64,000 nt of DNA from Petunia secreta (GCA_029990175.1 JARKIP010000065.1:4468501-4532500), one strand, 5' to 3'. Positions 1 to 12,154 are shown, numbered from the stretch's first letter. Notes: generated from the sequence alone by a model not told the origin. Made by a program: numbers and translations.

Positions 1-2034
1 CACCTTGAATTTCAGCATGCTTTCATCTAACAGTAACAATTATTAAATATGAATTTCATTGAAGCGAGCACTTAACAGACCATGAGCACAAGAAACCTCC
101 ATTTTTTAAGCCTATGAAACTTAGACTCTATCTCAAATGTATTACCAAAACGACCAAGAACAACATCTACTCCCTTCCTTTTTCAATGTGTATTCACGAT
201 CACAGGGAGCAACCAAAGAGTGGAGTCAACAGTAGCTACCGGTCATCAACTATGACATTTGTTATCAAGAAAGTAACCATAGTCAGCACAAACATCAAGA
301 GTACTGACCGATAATGTGTCCAAACACTATAACACTTATCACACTTAGCATAAGAGTTAAACAAACATCAAACAAATTGAATCATCCTTCAATAAACGAG
401 CAAGAATGAGCCTAATGCTTATACATTACTTCCAACATTGCTAAACAAACTGGACAACATGACATAAAGTATTACACGTTTAAATAGGTGGATCATCGAC
501 AATTCTAAACAACAACACATTTAAACGAGATGATCCTTATACCTTATATCATATATGACTATAAATCCTTCCAAGGTCTATAACACATCCATTTATATGT
601 GGTTTCAACCAACATGGAGTAGACGTACATGCTTACCCATAACAAGTTTATACATATCAGTTTCATGCTCGAAACGGGGAGACACTAACCTATTACAATA
701 TCATATCTAGTTCTGAACAATTAATTCACTCAAACGCCCTCCATTTTTAATAGTTAAACTAACAGACTGAATTCAATAACTTCATGCTAAGCTGATTCAT
801 GCAGCATTAGTTATCTGCAGTGAACAATGTACAAAGTCATGCCACTAGCTTAAACGAGTACACAATATACAGCACACAACATATTCATTACCATGATATC
901 TCACGTACATGAACATTCATCATTAACTTTGACATAATGAAAGCTAATATTTGAACACAAGTTTATGAACTTGAACAGCTTAAACCAATCTGAAAACAAG
1001 GAAACATAGACAAAAGGAAAAAGATAAAAGGATTTTCTTTCTAACCGGGAGCTAACACCAACTCTACCTCCATTGCATCGCCTTATCTTGTTGCACTACA
1101 TCCATTGAAACAGCTACGTTTCCATAATCGCCATTTCTAACTGTTGGACAGACCAACACCACCTAGCATCACATCACCACAATTGTCATCACAGCCCCTG
1201 TCACCACTGCCTTCACTATTACGAAAAAGTGAACGCCATCATAACAGCCCATCCCCCCAAGTTCAAACCAATACCACCATGGCAGCCCCATTACCATTAC
1301 ACCATAAGGAACATCACCACTGCCTCCTTGCTCCGCCTCCATAGCCGCGGCTTCATCACCATAGTAGACATTTAAGTTCCCATGCCCCGTTCTTGTCATT
1401 TGAATATAAAAAGGAAAGGAGGGGGTGCGGGTTAGAAGAAGAAGGTGAGAAGTTAGAGCTTTATTAGGAAAAATAAATTTCGCCGGAGTCCCAAGGTAGC
1501 AGCACTTTTGAGCGCAGATCTACAATAATTGGCCATGTCTTAGGGGAAAATAAGTTGAAAAATAGAAACAGGGGGTCGGGAACTTTCTGAAAAGGTATAA
1601 TTTATATTTTTTGACCACCGGAAGTCGATGGTCCGGTGCCGGCCGATAGCAGCGCTGCGATGGAGACGCGGTGGGAGTGGGGCGGCTTAAATTATTGGCG
1701 GACAATTGAAATTTCGGCAAAATTTCCCTAGTCTTTGGAGTCTCAAGGTTTCTTATGAGGAAAATGAGGGGAAAATACATTATATAGGTGCAAGAAATGG
1801 TCTTGGATTTAGTGGGTTTAATGCGCCAAAGGATATGGTCTATCTTTTCTTCTCTTTGTCTGAATTTTCATAATAGCCCAATGGCCGATTAAAACTAATA
1901 AATATCTAACTAAACTAAATTCTACACAAACAACAAACAGTCTAATTAACTAATTAAATTAAACACAAAAATTATAAAAATTGTCACAATATTTCAACTT
2001 TACATTGCCACACAGAATTTCCCCTTTTTAAACT

Positions 2035-2119
<85 letters not shown>

Positions 2120-2260
2120 GTAATAATAATAATAATAATTCTCTTAATACAATAACTAAAATATCTAACAAATATAGGAAAATTAGACAAAAATTCTAGC
2201 AAGTTAGCACGGCTATTTCAAACTATATTTTAAAATGTTGTGCAAAATTAGGTGATTACA
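1..2260 (-). mobile_element. L1: left (3') LTR of giant gag-only element, partial
   Basis: The window starts inside this LTR. Its right end, ...GGTGATTACA at 2251-2260, matches the right ends of L2 (16603), L3 (48532) and L4 (62509). Read on the minus strand the LTR begins TGTAATCACC. L1 is nearly identical to the matching part of L3 and more diverged from L2 (about 7 differences in the first 120 bases by eye). L1 and L3 lack the Mutator-like insertion found in L2 and L4. The ORFs inside are short and not credible as genes. Confidence 0.9.
2036..2139. repeat. (ATA)n microsatellite, about 104 bp
   Basis: Nearly uninterrupted AAT/ATA trinucleotide run inside L1, close to the LTR end. The same position in L3 holds only about 58 bases. 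L2 and L4 hold short, interrupted forms near 16418 and 62320. The minus-strand poly-isoleucine ORF over this run is an artefact of the repeat. Confidence 0.97.
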
Positions 2261-2275
2261 GCTCCACCTCTTTGC
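2261..2275 (-). other. Polypurine tract of left giant element
   Basis: On the minus strand the sequence AAAGAGGTGGAGC directly precedes the LTR start TGTAATCACC. This is the expected place of the plus-strand primer of an LTR element, and it fixes the orientation as minus together with the PBS at the other end. The right copy has the same bases at 48533-48547. Confidence 0.7.
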
Positions 2276-2934
2276 TTGGGAACACGAAGAGTTTTCGGTA
2301 AAAGACGTAATCAACGACAAATTTTGGCTTTTCGGTTCCAGTCGAGAGTGTGCTTTACAAAATGGTGACCGTACTCTGACTATAAAGCTACCTACATATT
2401 CTCGAATTAAAGAATCAGGTCAGTATAGTTCCTCACATGCAGTAGCTTGAACTACAGCATTTCGACAGACACGAGACTCTTCTAAACTCACACGGACTAA
2501 TGCTAGATTCTTTCAGACGCACTGGACTAACACTAGACACATTTAACACGACGAGCTGACACTAGACACTTCTAGCACAATGGGGCTGACATTAGACACT
2601 TTTGAACAAAAAAAGGAGATGTCGTTGCTGATCGTTGGTCTCTAGTTGCCAGTTGGTCATTTATTTACAAGGAAATAAAAATACAACATTGAAATGTGAA
2701 ATTACAACTCCTAGGCTAAGTCTTCATGCTCTCTCGAGATGAGCATCTTTGTTCTTGCTCCTCATTGCTGAAAAAAAAAACCATTGATCTTGGCTCAGGT
2801 GGGTCGTGCTCCTCTTTTCTAAAAATAGACCATCACTCCTAGTCCAGGTGGATCGTGCTTCTCATTACTGAAAATAAAAACACCACTCATAGCTCAGGTG
2901 GGTCTTCTTCTTTTACTGAAATGGATTCCCTCAT

Positions 2935-3800
2935 TCTTCAGGTAGGCGCCTGGGATTTCCTGAAATTATTTCCTTACTCTTTAGGTGGGTGCCTCGACTT
3001 TTGAAATGTATTCATTTGTTCTCCATGTGGTTGCCTCGACTTTCTCGTTCTTCACGTGGGTGCCTCGACTTTTACAAATGAATTTCCTCATTCTCCAGGT
3101 GGGTGCCTTGACTTTCTCAAATTGTTCCCTCATTCTCCAAGTAGATGCCTAGACTTTCTTGAAACTATTCCCTCATTCTTCATATGGGCGCCTCGGCTCC
3201 TCAAATAAATTCCTTCATTCTCCAGGTGGGTGCCTTGGCTTTCTCAAATTGTTCCCTCATTCTTTAGGTAGGTGCCTCGACTTTTCTCAAACTATTCCCT
3301 CGTTCTCCAGGTGGGTCACTCGACTTCCTCAAACTATTCCCTCGTTCTCTAGGTGGGTGCCTCGACTTCTCAAAGCTTCTCTCTCATTCTCTAGGTGGGT
3401 GCCTCGACTCCTCAAATAAATTCTCTCATTCTCCAGGTGGGTATCTAGACTTGCTCAAATACATCCCCTTATTCTTCAGTTGGGTGCCTCGACTTCTCAA
3501 ATCAATACACTTATTCTCCAGGTCGGTGCCTTGATTTTCTCAAATAAATTCTCTCATTATCCAGGTGAGTGCCTCGACTTTCTTAAATTGTTCTCTTATT
3601 CTTCAGATGGGTGCCTTGACTTTCTCAAATGAGTTCCCTCATTCTCCAGGTGGGTGCCTCGAATTTCTCAAATAAAAACTCTCATTCTCGAGATGGGTGC
3701 CTCAATTTATCAAATTAATTCCCTCATTCTCCAAGTGGATGCCTCGACTTTCTTGAATTGTTTCCTCATTCTTTAGGTGGGTGCCTCGACTTCCTAATTT
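2935..3800. repeat. Tandem array, unit about 42 bp, about 20 copies
   Basis: Diverged units built on CTCATTCTCCAGGTGGGTGC followed by CTCGACTTTCTCAAA and a variable tail, each about 40-44 bases. The array lies between the coding stub and the 3' LTR of the giant element. Tat-lineage elements are known for variable tandem repeats in this 3' region, which can seed satellites. The array lets short in-frame ORFs persist (for example 3159-3419 plus), but these simply translate the repeat. Confidence 0.93.
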
Positions 3801-5137
3801 TTCCTTTCTTGATTCTTCTTTATTTCTTACATTCCATGGCCTTTGACAGAGAAACGTCATGCAACCAATATTTTGACTTTCGTTGAAAACGACTTATCTT
3901 CCTTGACATTCCTTTTCAATAATGCAACTCTTGGCATGTCACCGTCACTACCGAGATTTGATGTAGGCTTCTATTATCCAGACGGGTCCTGACTTTGCTC
4001 TGCTACAACTGTAAAACATGTAAACAAATTTTGTAAAACTTTCTTTCGCTCATTTCGATGATTTTGAATGAAAGACGAAAATTTAGAGAAAGTTTTTAAA
4101 CAAAGGAGTCTGAACGAAATGATGTCCTTTTAGGAAAAAAAATGGAACTTATCTGAAACTGGGAAAGACGACCTCAATTAACATGACATGCATCCTAGCA
4201 TCAAACGTAGTTAGCAGAGGTTAGTCTGTCTGGCGTTTCCTCGCGTAAAGGACAACTTTCCTGACCTTTACACTCGTTCTATCATTGGCCTTGCCCCCAG
4301 TTTGATAATCCTTATTAACTCGAAATTGATGACAAATATAATGACCCTCATTCGACTAGTAGTTCCTTTTTTGGGGTTTTCACCGACTAGTATCTCTCTT
4401 TGTTGTTTTTCTCTTCTATCTTTATTTGAATTCACAAAAATCAACTTATCGATAAGAAATAAGCCCTAAAGAGACACGAACATAATTATATATAAGAAGT
4501 TACAACTGACTATTCAATGTACTAGGTTTAGGGCTATCCAGATACATATCTAAGAATACTAATGAATTATAAACATCTCCTAAAAGGAGAAAAATACAAC
4601 AAGATAATAAACATAAATTTGGTGGCCATCCTAAACAAAAGCTTGCCCACCCTAACAGCTGAAGTCGTCTTCGCTCCTCAACAACTTGGTGAACTCAATC
4701 CTGGAGTGAATCTACCGAAATAAAATAAATATATAAGAAACAAACAGAGGGTGAGTTGTAAGCACTCAGTAAGTGGGGGCTGGCTAGCCACCTCGAACAA
4801 GCAGATATGCTAGCCAGGGAGAAGAAAAACAGATAAACTAAATTCACCTTGTTTCAACTATAAAAAGACAGAGCCAGATAATAGCTGAAAACATGTAAGA
4901 AACCATAAACTCATAAACAACCTGGGGTACGACCCAGAAATATATCAACAATCCGCAATACATGACATAAACATAAAACATCACACTAAGTCACACAATA
5001 CACAACAGCCGGTGCAATGAAATGAAATGAATGCAGTATGATGCAATGGGGTCACATGTGTACAATACACAACAGCCGGTGCAATGAAATGAAATGAATG
5101 CAGTATGATGCAATGGGGTCACATGTGCCTAATGAAT
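3801..5137. other. Non-coding spacer of the giant element
   Basis: No gene recognised. It contains two blocks absent from the right copy (about 4208-4262 and 4294-4547). A 67-bp direct tandem duplication at 4996-5129 is present only here. It is otherwise colinear with 50073-51015. Confidence 0.7.
4996..5129. repeat. 67-bp direct tandem duplication, left copy only
   Basis: The sequence starting CAATACACAACAGCCGGTGC at 4996 repeats at 5063. The right copy has it once (about 50941-51007). It arose after the block duplication, or was lost from the other copy. Confidence 0.93.
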
Positions 5138-5437
5138 GGAGCGGAATCCTTCTACTCCAGGGCAGAATCCTCCTATCCTCAATATGATGCAAGGAGCGAC
5201 ATTCTCCTGTTCCTAGGGCAGAATACTCCTACCATCAATATAATGCAAAGAGCGGAATACTTCTACTCCTGGGGCGGAATACTCCTACCCCCAATATGAT
5301 ACAAGAAGCGGAATACTCCTGCTCCTGAGGCGGAATACTCCTGCTCCTGGGGCGGAATACTCCTACCGTCAATATGATGCAAGGAGCGGAATACTGTTTC
5401 TCCCGGGGCGAATACTCCTACTGTCAATATGATGCAA
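5138..5437. repeat. Tandem array, unit about 56 bp, five units
   Basis: Units begin GGAGCGGAATACTCC-like and end CAATATGATGCAA. Inside each unit the motif GCGGAATACTCCT occurs two or three times, and GGAGYGGAATACTCC is itself nearly palindromic. The fourth unit carries an extra internal GCGGAATACTCCTGCTCCT segment. Matches 51016-51314. No coding role seen. Confidence 0.9.
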
Positions 5438-6780
5438 CAATAACCTTTCACCGGCGAGACTCTCATCTACTATTGGGAAGTATATGTCAAGCTCACAACC
5501 AGAGTACAATGCTTATATGCTCAATGCAATATAAAAAATAGGGCATAACATATAATATACAGTGTACATCCAAAACTAAGGCGTAAAAAGTACACCTATC
5601 AGCAGCTACACACGTAAAGAACACGTGGTAGAGTATCCACAAGGCCAAAGGACACCAAAAAAATGGATACTATCACTTACCTCGTTAGTACTGCTACTCA
5701 ACAACGGCTTTGTCCTTTGTATTTACTGCAAAATGATCCCGCTATATTCAATAAGCAGAAAAAAATAAATCAAATAAGGCTAAAAGCTTCATTCCTTAGA
5801 TCTTAGAACAATCCGGTCAGGAACCCGACACCCGATTCGCATACGCAACTGTCCAGGCTTACGTACATGGTTCAAAATCACATAACCAAAACCTAAATAA
5901 ATCACATTTATGGGTTTTCCATAACTCCCTAAGTTTGAATATATAATCAATTCCATTATCGGGGTCCAATTAATGCTTTAAACTATCAATTTAACTTATT
6001 AAAATGATGTCTAATATCCCGATTTCTACCGTTAAATTATATTCAAATACACGTAATAAACTGAAATAATGAATTAACATCATTACCTAGATGTTTCAGG
6101 GTAAAGATTCTATTTTTTCCCTTCTCTTTTTCCTTTCCTTTCTCTCTTTTCTGCCTTTTTTCTCCTTCGTTGTGTTCTCTGTTTTGTTTCGTTTGATTAT
6201 TTCTGTTCGTTTGACATTAAGCTAGGCTAAGGGATTTTATCCCTTAAGCCACCGCCTCCCCCACTTAAATATATTTTCCTTTTTCTTTTTTTTTTTTTTG
6301 AAAACTTGCTACCATAATGTAAATTAAAACAGAACCCTACAAAAACTCGGAATGACCTTAAATTTTGTATACAAGTTTTAAAAAATTTATGTAATGTACT
6401 CGCTTAGACGAATCTCGAATCGGGTTCTCGAAGCTCAAGATACGAATTAAATGGAAAAGATCAAATTCTTTAACTTCAGGACTTTAGCGGAAACCATCCA
6501 AATGACCTCGGAATTCACTTATGAATGTTCACACAAGCAAAAAAAAATGATAATACAAAACTAGCAACGCTTTTGAATTTCGAATAGGAGCTTATTAGCC
6601 AAAATCGAGCTTGAAAACCTCTTTTTAAGATTTATCGCCAACGAAAACTGAAACCTTCTTCCGATACCTATCAAACGAGGTCCGATATAACTCAAATATT
6701 ACAGAAAAGTCCTAATAAACGTTACGAAACTTTTAAAACTATCGGCACGCCAATCAGAGTCTTAACTCCTGAAAGACTAC
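5438..6780. other. Non-coding spacer between repeat array and coding stub
   Basis: No gene recognised. It contains a pyrimidine-rich tract near 6110-6300, including a T run at about 6282-6299. Colinear with 51315-52658 in the right copy with scattered substitutions. In autonomous Ogre elements this position would hold RT, RNase H and integrase; nothing of these remains. Confidence 0.75.
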
Positions 6781-7089
6781 CTAAGGTCGTTTCATATAAT
6801 TCCATGGGACGGTATTGGTGTTGTTCATGGGAATCAGAGGTGCGTTCTTTATAACAAAGGGTTCACACACTTTTTCCCTCCCTTCTTTGCTTGGATTGTC
6901 TTCACGAGGCATCTCTTTTATAAAAAGATTTGGTTTGGAAACTGAATCATCTGCCTCATCCTTTTCACAAGCTCTCTGGATCACCAGCCTTGGCTTCACG
7001 ATCAATTCATCTATTTTCCCAACAGATCTTTTCACTGTCAACTGTAGCTTTTTCAGCTGGATAGGAAGCTTTGCTTTCCCCGGCATAGC
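6781..7089 (-). pseudogene. Gag-protease linker stub
   Basis: Minus-strand reading of about 100 codons that ends near VPWNYMKRP. The motif VPWNY matches the VPWDY found in the gag-protease linker of the autonomous-type Ogre relic at about 25560, so this is the point where the polyprotein once ran on into protease. A TAG stop at about 7087-7089 separates it from gag. The right copy has the same TAG at the same place. No DxG protease active site follows. The truncation is therefore an old feature of the element and precedes the duplication. Confidence 0.7.
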
Positions 7090-9043
7090 CTAAGGAATTG
7101 GCTTCACTGTTATATGCATTTTGTGTACCCCAACTATTATGGCATCAACTGATACTATTGACCTTACAGATTCATCTTCAAATCCCTCTCCACCTTCCAT
7201 ACCTATCATGTGTACGTCGTAGGATGGTAAATGATTGCGGTCAATTCTTGGTGTTTCTGCATCTTCAATGAGGATCTGATTATTATCTATCAGATCTTGC
7301 ACTGCTCTCTTGAGATAATGGCGATCTTCTGTATCATGCCCTGGTGCACCCGAATGGTAAGCACAATGCCGAGAATGGTCCATCTTTTCCATGAGATGCA
7401 AATTTTTGGGGACTAGCTTTAGTATGTCTAATGACTGCAATTTTGTGAAGATACGGGTGTAAGATTCACCAATTGGTGTAAACTCTCTCGTCTTTTCTTC
7501 TCAAGCCTTCCTGTATTCATCTCTCGGGCGGAAGCCAGGAGGACCCCTTGGTCGGTAAGCAGGGTTCGATGGAGCCTGTTAATTATTATATGGAGCTTGG
7601 TGAGCAGGATATATAGGCTGTGGGGATGGCGCGCGCCATTGCGTATAGGACAGTACTGGAGCATATGGTTGCGCGGCATGTACAAAGTATTGAGGTGGAG
7701 GGATGGAGTAATATGAATTTTGTGGTGCGCAGTAGTATGGTGAAGGGTGCGGTTGTGGATCTTGGTATAAATTAGGCTGATTGTGTCGCTCCTCATTCAA
7801 CTTTCGTGGACCAGACCCTACCATATCTACCTCATCTTTCTTCTTTTTCCCAAAAGATCCTGCCCCAGTCTGCACAACCATTGTAGTTTCCTTTAGAACG
7901 CTAGGGCTTACAATCTTGCAAATTTTAACTCCATTTTCAATCATTTCTCCCATTTTAACAACTTCATTAAACGGTTTTCCAAAAGCGACAATCAATGTAC
8001 TATAAAATGGCTCATCTTGAGCTTTAATGAACAACCAAACCATGTATTTATCTGGGATTGCAGGACTTACTCGAGCAGCCTGTTCACGCCATCTGAGGGC
8101 ATATTCCTTGAAACTTTCGCTGACTTCTTTATTTTCGCATTCAAGGAGGATCGATCTGGCACGACTTAAACATGATACTTGTATTAGTTATAGAATGCCT
8201 TTGCCATGTCATCAAACATTGGCCATTTGGTTACATCCTACCTCATGAACCATTCAGCAGCTGCACCATCCGAGCTTTTAGAAAAATATGCTATCAATTA
8301 CTCATCTTTCCTGACTGCTCTCATTTTGTTGAAGTAGGTCTTCTTATGAACACTTGGATATCCCTGCCCGGGGTATGGCTCAAACATAGGAACTATGAAC
8401 CCATCTGATAATTGCAATTCAAGGAAAAGGCAAAGATCCTTGAATGAAGTGTTGACACGATCTCTATATCCCTACATCATTCTTACGACTTGTTCTAAAC
8501 CCTTTACTTTGCGTAAAACTTTGTTGTCATCCGGTTTTTCCAATCGATCGACCTCATCCTGAGAATCGTGATGGAAACCTTGATCATATGAGTCATTGTG
8601 TTGGAAATTGGGATTATGGGGCTGATTATAATGATGGCCCTAGCCTGTAATTGTGGATCATTATTGGACCTGACCATGGTAGGCCTAGCTGGGCCTCGAA
8701 AACCTGGAACCTGTACCAAAGGTGGGCCAGATTGCCCTTGTGGTGGAGGTGGTGCATGAGGTTGCACTACAATTTCATTTGTTACACCATGGATAGGGCT
8801 AGAACTAAATGGATATGCTGGATACTCGGCTGCTATAAATGTACTCGCTGCATGCAAGACCACTGTTAGTATGACCCCATCCAGGATGGCTGGTTTGGGA
8901 GGAGGTAGACATCCAGTGTTCACAGAGTGATGTATGTCAACCAAGAATTGCTTCAAGCTCTGGACTTCCTCGGCCAACCTTTCATTCTCTAGTGCTAAGA
9001 AATCCTACGCACCAGTCTCAGATTTCTCTCCGTCAGATGGCAT
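7090..9043 (-). pseudogene. Gag of giant element, decayed
   Basis: Structural capsid polyprotein of a Tat/Ogre-type element. The likely start is the ATG at 9041-9043 (MPSDGEKSETG), followed by a coiled-coil-like stretch (NERLAEEVQSLKQFL). The capsid core includes SFKEYALRWREQAARV and a block near FIEAQDEPFYSTLIVAFGKP. A basic KKKKDEVD, a Pro/Tyr/Gln-rich segment and a zinc-knuckle-like CAYHSGAPGHDTED near 7335-7375 follow. It is broken by a TAG at codon 13, a TAG near 8472, two TAA stops near 8165-8190, and a lost base near 8130 relative to the right copy. The early stops are shared with the right copy. The capsid core resembles gag at 25740-27255. Confidence 0.82.
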
Positions 9044-10750
9044 GGTGAGAAGTGTAGTTACCGGTCTTTTTGATCTACTTATGCAACGGTGGGAGAGTGC
9101 TAAAGTGCTACACCAAAATTACTGATAATCTCTATACGTTACGCAAATAGAGCAAGTTAGAAAAATAACACATTTCACAAACAAAGCGTGCCTAGAAGTC
9201 TAAAAGTTGTCATGCGTCATCCGTATGTGGTTCAGACTTGATTTCAGTGTATACATTTTTTTTCTTTTTTTTTTTCAAGAGAGGCCAGAGGGTGAAGACA
9301 AATTGACACATAAAAAAAGTATCTTCTATTTTCATTTAATAAATAAAATATATACATTGCCTTATATAAACGAACTGAAAGCTAGACTAAAAATAGGACA
9401 AAAATAATTGAATTGAAAAACAAAATACAGCTGATGAGTTGAAAAGTAACGTAAAGTACAACATGTATAATGTCCAACATGGTATAAACTGAATCCTCCA
9501 ACCCTGACTTGGCTACTAGTCCTCTTGAGGGTCCTGCTGACCTAGTGGTATGCCACCTCTCAAAGTGTTGCATAATTCGGAAAAATCTCCTCACAAAAAC
9601 CAAACACAACCCATCGGACATCATAATTTGTCATGTGAAGATTCATAGAATTTCCAAACAAAATTTCGTCATCATGACAGCACAAAATTTGATCCAAAAG
9701 AATTCTTGGGAAATCAGGGCACTTGAAAACTGTTGAAAAACTTGTAGCATTATATTAATATAAAAATTGACTCAAGAAGGAATTACTGACAATGGCATTT
9801 TGGTATATTCATAAAATTTTTCCATTATAACGACACAAAAATGATATCTAGAAAATTTCTTCTAGCGAGACACTTTAAAATTCTTTACAAAAATTTTCTA
9901 GCATAATAACGTAAAAAACTGGTTACGAAATTTGGGAACAACACTCAAGACATTTTGTAAAATTTCACCATTACAATGGCGTAAAACTGACATCTAATAA
10001 CATTGCCGAGACTAGTATTTACAAATACTTGTAAAATTCATCATTATAATGACATGACTCAAAAAATAGAAACACAGTTAAAAAAAAAAAAAAAAAGACC
10101 TTTACAATCTAAAATTCATCCTACTTCCTCTCTTTTCTCATTTTTTTTTATTTTTTCATTATTTTTTTTTTTTTGGAATCTATTCCTCCCCAATTTGGTC
10201 AAACATGACAACCTTTTCTAGATGCATGCAACACATAAAAAATACCTCATATTTGTCTTTCTCGGGATGTGCGTCCTATTTTAGCACAAAGGGGGTCAGC
10301 CTAAACAATTGCAATACCGATGTACCGCACCTCACTAAGTCAGATGAAATGCTAATAATTGGGCCTAAAGGTTTAACTTAAGGTGACTCAATTGGCTCTG
10401 TGTCTAGACTTGATGAAAATCCGGTGGACAAACCAGACGGAATGCGTCAGGGCCATTCGGCAACAATGTCTCCAGCCTAAAACCCCAACACATTTTCCTC
10501 CTAAATCATGGGTAATTTTAGTAAGAAAGTTCCCAGATGCCACAAGCAATCTGGTAAATGTATGTATGCATGTGTTCAGAGACTTAGAGATGTACGCGGA
10601 GAAGACAATTTATATGTACAGTCCAGAAAATATCAAAGGGTTAACATTCAACTTTTCATGTGATAATGAAAAATAATAACAACAACAACCAATATTTAAT
10701 AAATCAAAACAGAACGAAAAATCAAGCCGGAGATTTAAGTTTTCACTATT
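9044..10750 (-). other. Leader of left giant element
   Basis: No coding potential recognised. It contains short T and A runs near 9250-9285 and 10080-10170 and a loosely repeated pattern of 'ACGACA/ATGGCGTAAAA' with 'AAATTTC' between 9780 and 10060. It separates PBS and gag by 1.7 kb, which is long but not strange for Ogre-type elements. Confidence 0.6.
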
Positions 10751-10770
10751 CTCCTCAGCGGATTCGCCAA
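10751..10770 (-). other. Primer-binding site of left giant element
   Basis: Minus strand reads TTGGCGAATCCGCTGAGGAG, two bases from the LTR end at 10773. The right copy has the less mutated TTGGCGACTCCGCTGGGGAG at 56626-56645. From memory this resembles the tRNA-Arg-type PBS reported for Ogre elements; I could not check it against a tRNA set. Confidence 0.8.
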
Positions 10771-12087
10771 GCTGTCAGACCCTATTTTTTAAAAATAATG
10801 AATAATTCTCTTATTAAATATATTATTCTTAATTTAAATGCAGTGACCAGTGTTCAAAGGTACAAGGATATTAAAAAACTCGGAGTCACCACTTTACAAG
10901 TTCAAAGGTGTGCCAACTCACCAGTTGGTGTACCTTTAGAACACCTTTGACTCGTTAAATGGTCTGCATCAGAGATTCGGCTAAGGTCCTCAGTTGACTA
11001 TCGGGAAGATGTTATGCACCCTCCAGCCCTAAGTCGAGCACAATTTCTTTATTGTCATATTTTGATTTATTAAACATTGTTATATTTTTGCCGTTATTTT
11101 GAAGTTACGCTTTGCCGAGTTTCGTACAAATATTAGACGCTTTGATTTTAACTATTTAAAAGTAAAAATTGTGTCAAGTCGCCCGCTGGGTAGACTTTAA
11201 CACAACTTTGTACCAACTAACCCGAAGGGTATACTTTAAAAAAAATGACTTTTCTCAATCTATTTTTTTTTTTTTTTTTGCTTAATATGTAGATCGTTGA
11301 TCATACTTATCATTATGTCTAATCGTTTGAAGGTGTTCTTGTCCCTATTGACTTGCCTAATCATATTACATTTAATAGTAACATTTTGGTTTAAAAGTTT
11401 AACAACAGGGAATGTCTAAATAAGGCTTTTTATCCAAATAATGGCTGGTTTACTAAATAAAGTGCTGCTTTGTTAAAAGTGAGGTTGATGTAATTAAATG
11501 TTTGCCAAAAAAGTGGCTATCTATAAAAGTATAGGGCTGTTAAACAAATAATAGAACTATTTTGCAAAATTTAGTGCACGTTGTATTTGTTACAAATAGG
11601 AGGCTATTTTTGTCAAAACTGGGCTTGTTTCTACAAAGTAATGCGTTGTTTTCAAGTTGTCCAGTTAGTGGCTGCTTTCATTTAAATGGACTGATTTGTT
11701 TGCAAAAATAAGCTGCTTTAAAGATTGTCTTGCAAGAAAATTATTTCATTTTCTTTATCCAAATAATGGATGCTTTGGAAAAATTAAAGTGTGGCTAATT
11801 TTAAATGACCTAATCCAAGTGCTTATACGTTCCGGATACAAATTTGATTCGCTTTGCATTAACAGTCCTACTTTCAACATATCCTTTCAAATTTGTTCAA
11901 AACATAAAGTTGCAGCACACATTCATAAATTACGAAAAAAATTCAGTACATGGCCATTTTATTTTAAAAAATAAAAAAAAAGCCCTGATTTAAGACCTGT
12001 CAACTTGCTGAAATAGGTTTGAAATTGCATCGACTTTCAACAAATGTTTTCTATATTTCTTTCACTTTTATCACGTGTGTGTGCGCG

Positions 12088-12090
12088 CGC

Positions 12091-12154
<64 letters not shown>

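Larger units (their letters stand above)
2261..10772 (-). mobile_element. Interior of the left giant gag-only retroelement
   Basis: Lies between L1 and L2, 8.5 kb, minus orientation. Right to left it holds the PBS (10751-10770), a leader of about 1.7 kb without a gene (9044-10750), a decayed gag (7090-9043), a short protease-linker stub (6781-7089), and about 4.5 kb without coding potential that carries two tandem-repeat arrays (2935-3800 and 5138-5437). The sequence just right of L1 (2261-2275), read on the minus strand, is purine-rich (AAAGAGGTGGAGC) and adjoins the LTR start, as a polypurine tract should. No RT, RNase H or integrase was found, so an element like this would have needed enzymes supplied in trans. 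Confidence 0.85.

Noticed and set aside
1984..2202. Minus-strand ORF with a long isoleucine run
   Set aside because: It translates the ATA microsatellite; the flanks have no coding character.
3159..3419. Plus-strand ORF rich in SFSRWVPRLLK repeats (also 49431-49805)
   Set aside because: It reads through the 42-bp array, whose period near 42 keeps the frame open; the two copies differ in length by single-base changes in the repeat.
2935..3800. CRISPR-like regular repeats
   Set aside because: The units are contiguous tandem copies without unique spacers, in a plant retroelement.
6815..7093. Plus-strand ORF opposite the gag-protease linker (also 52693-52971)
   Set aside because: Antisense shadow of the retroelement reading, which carries recognisable motifs on the minus strand.
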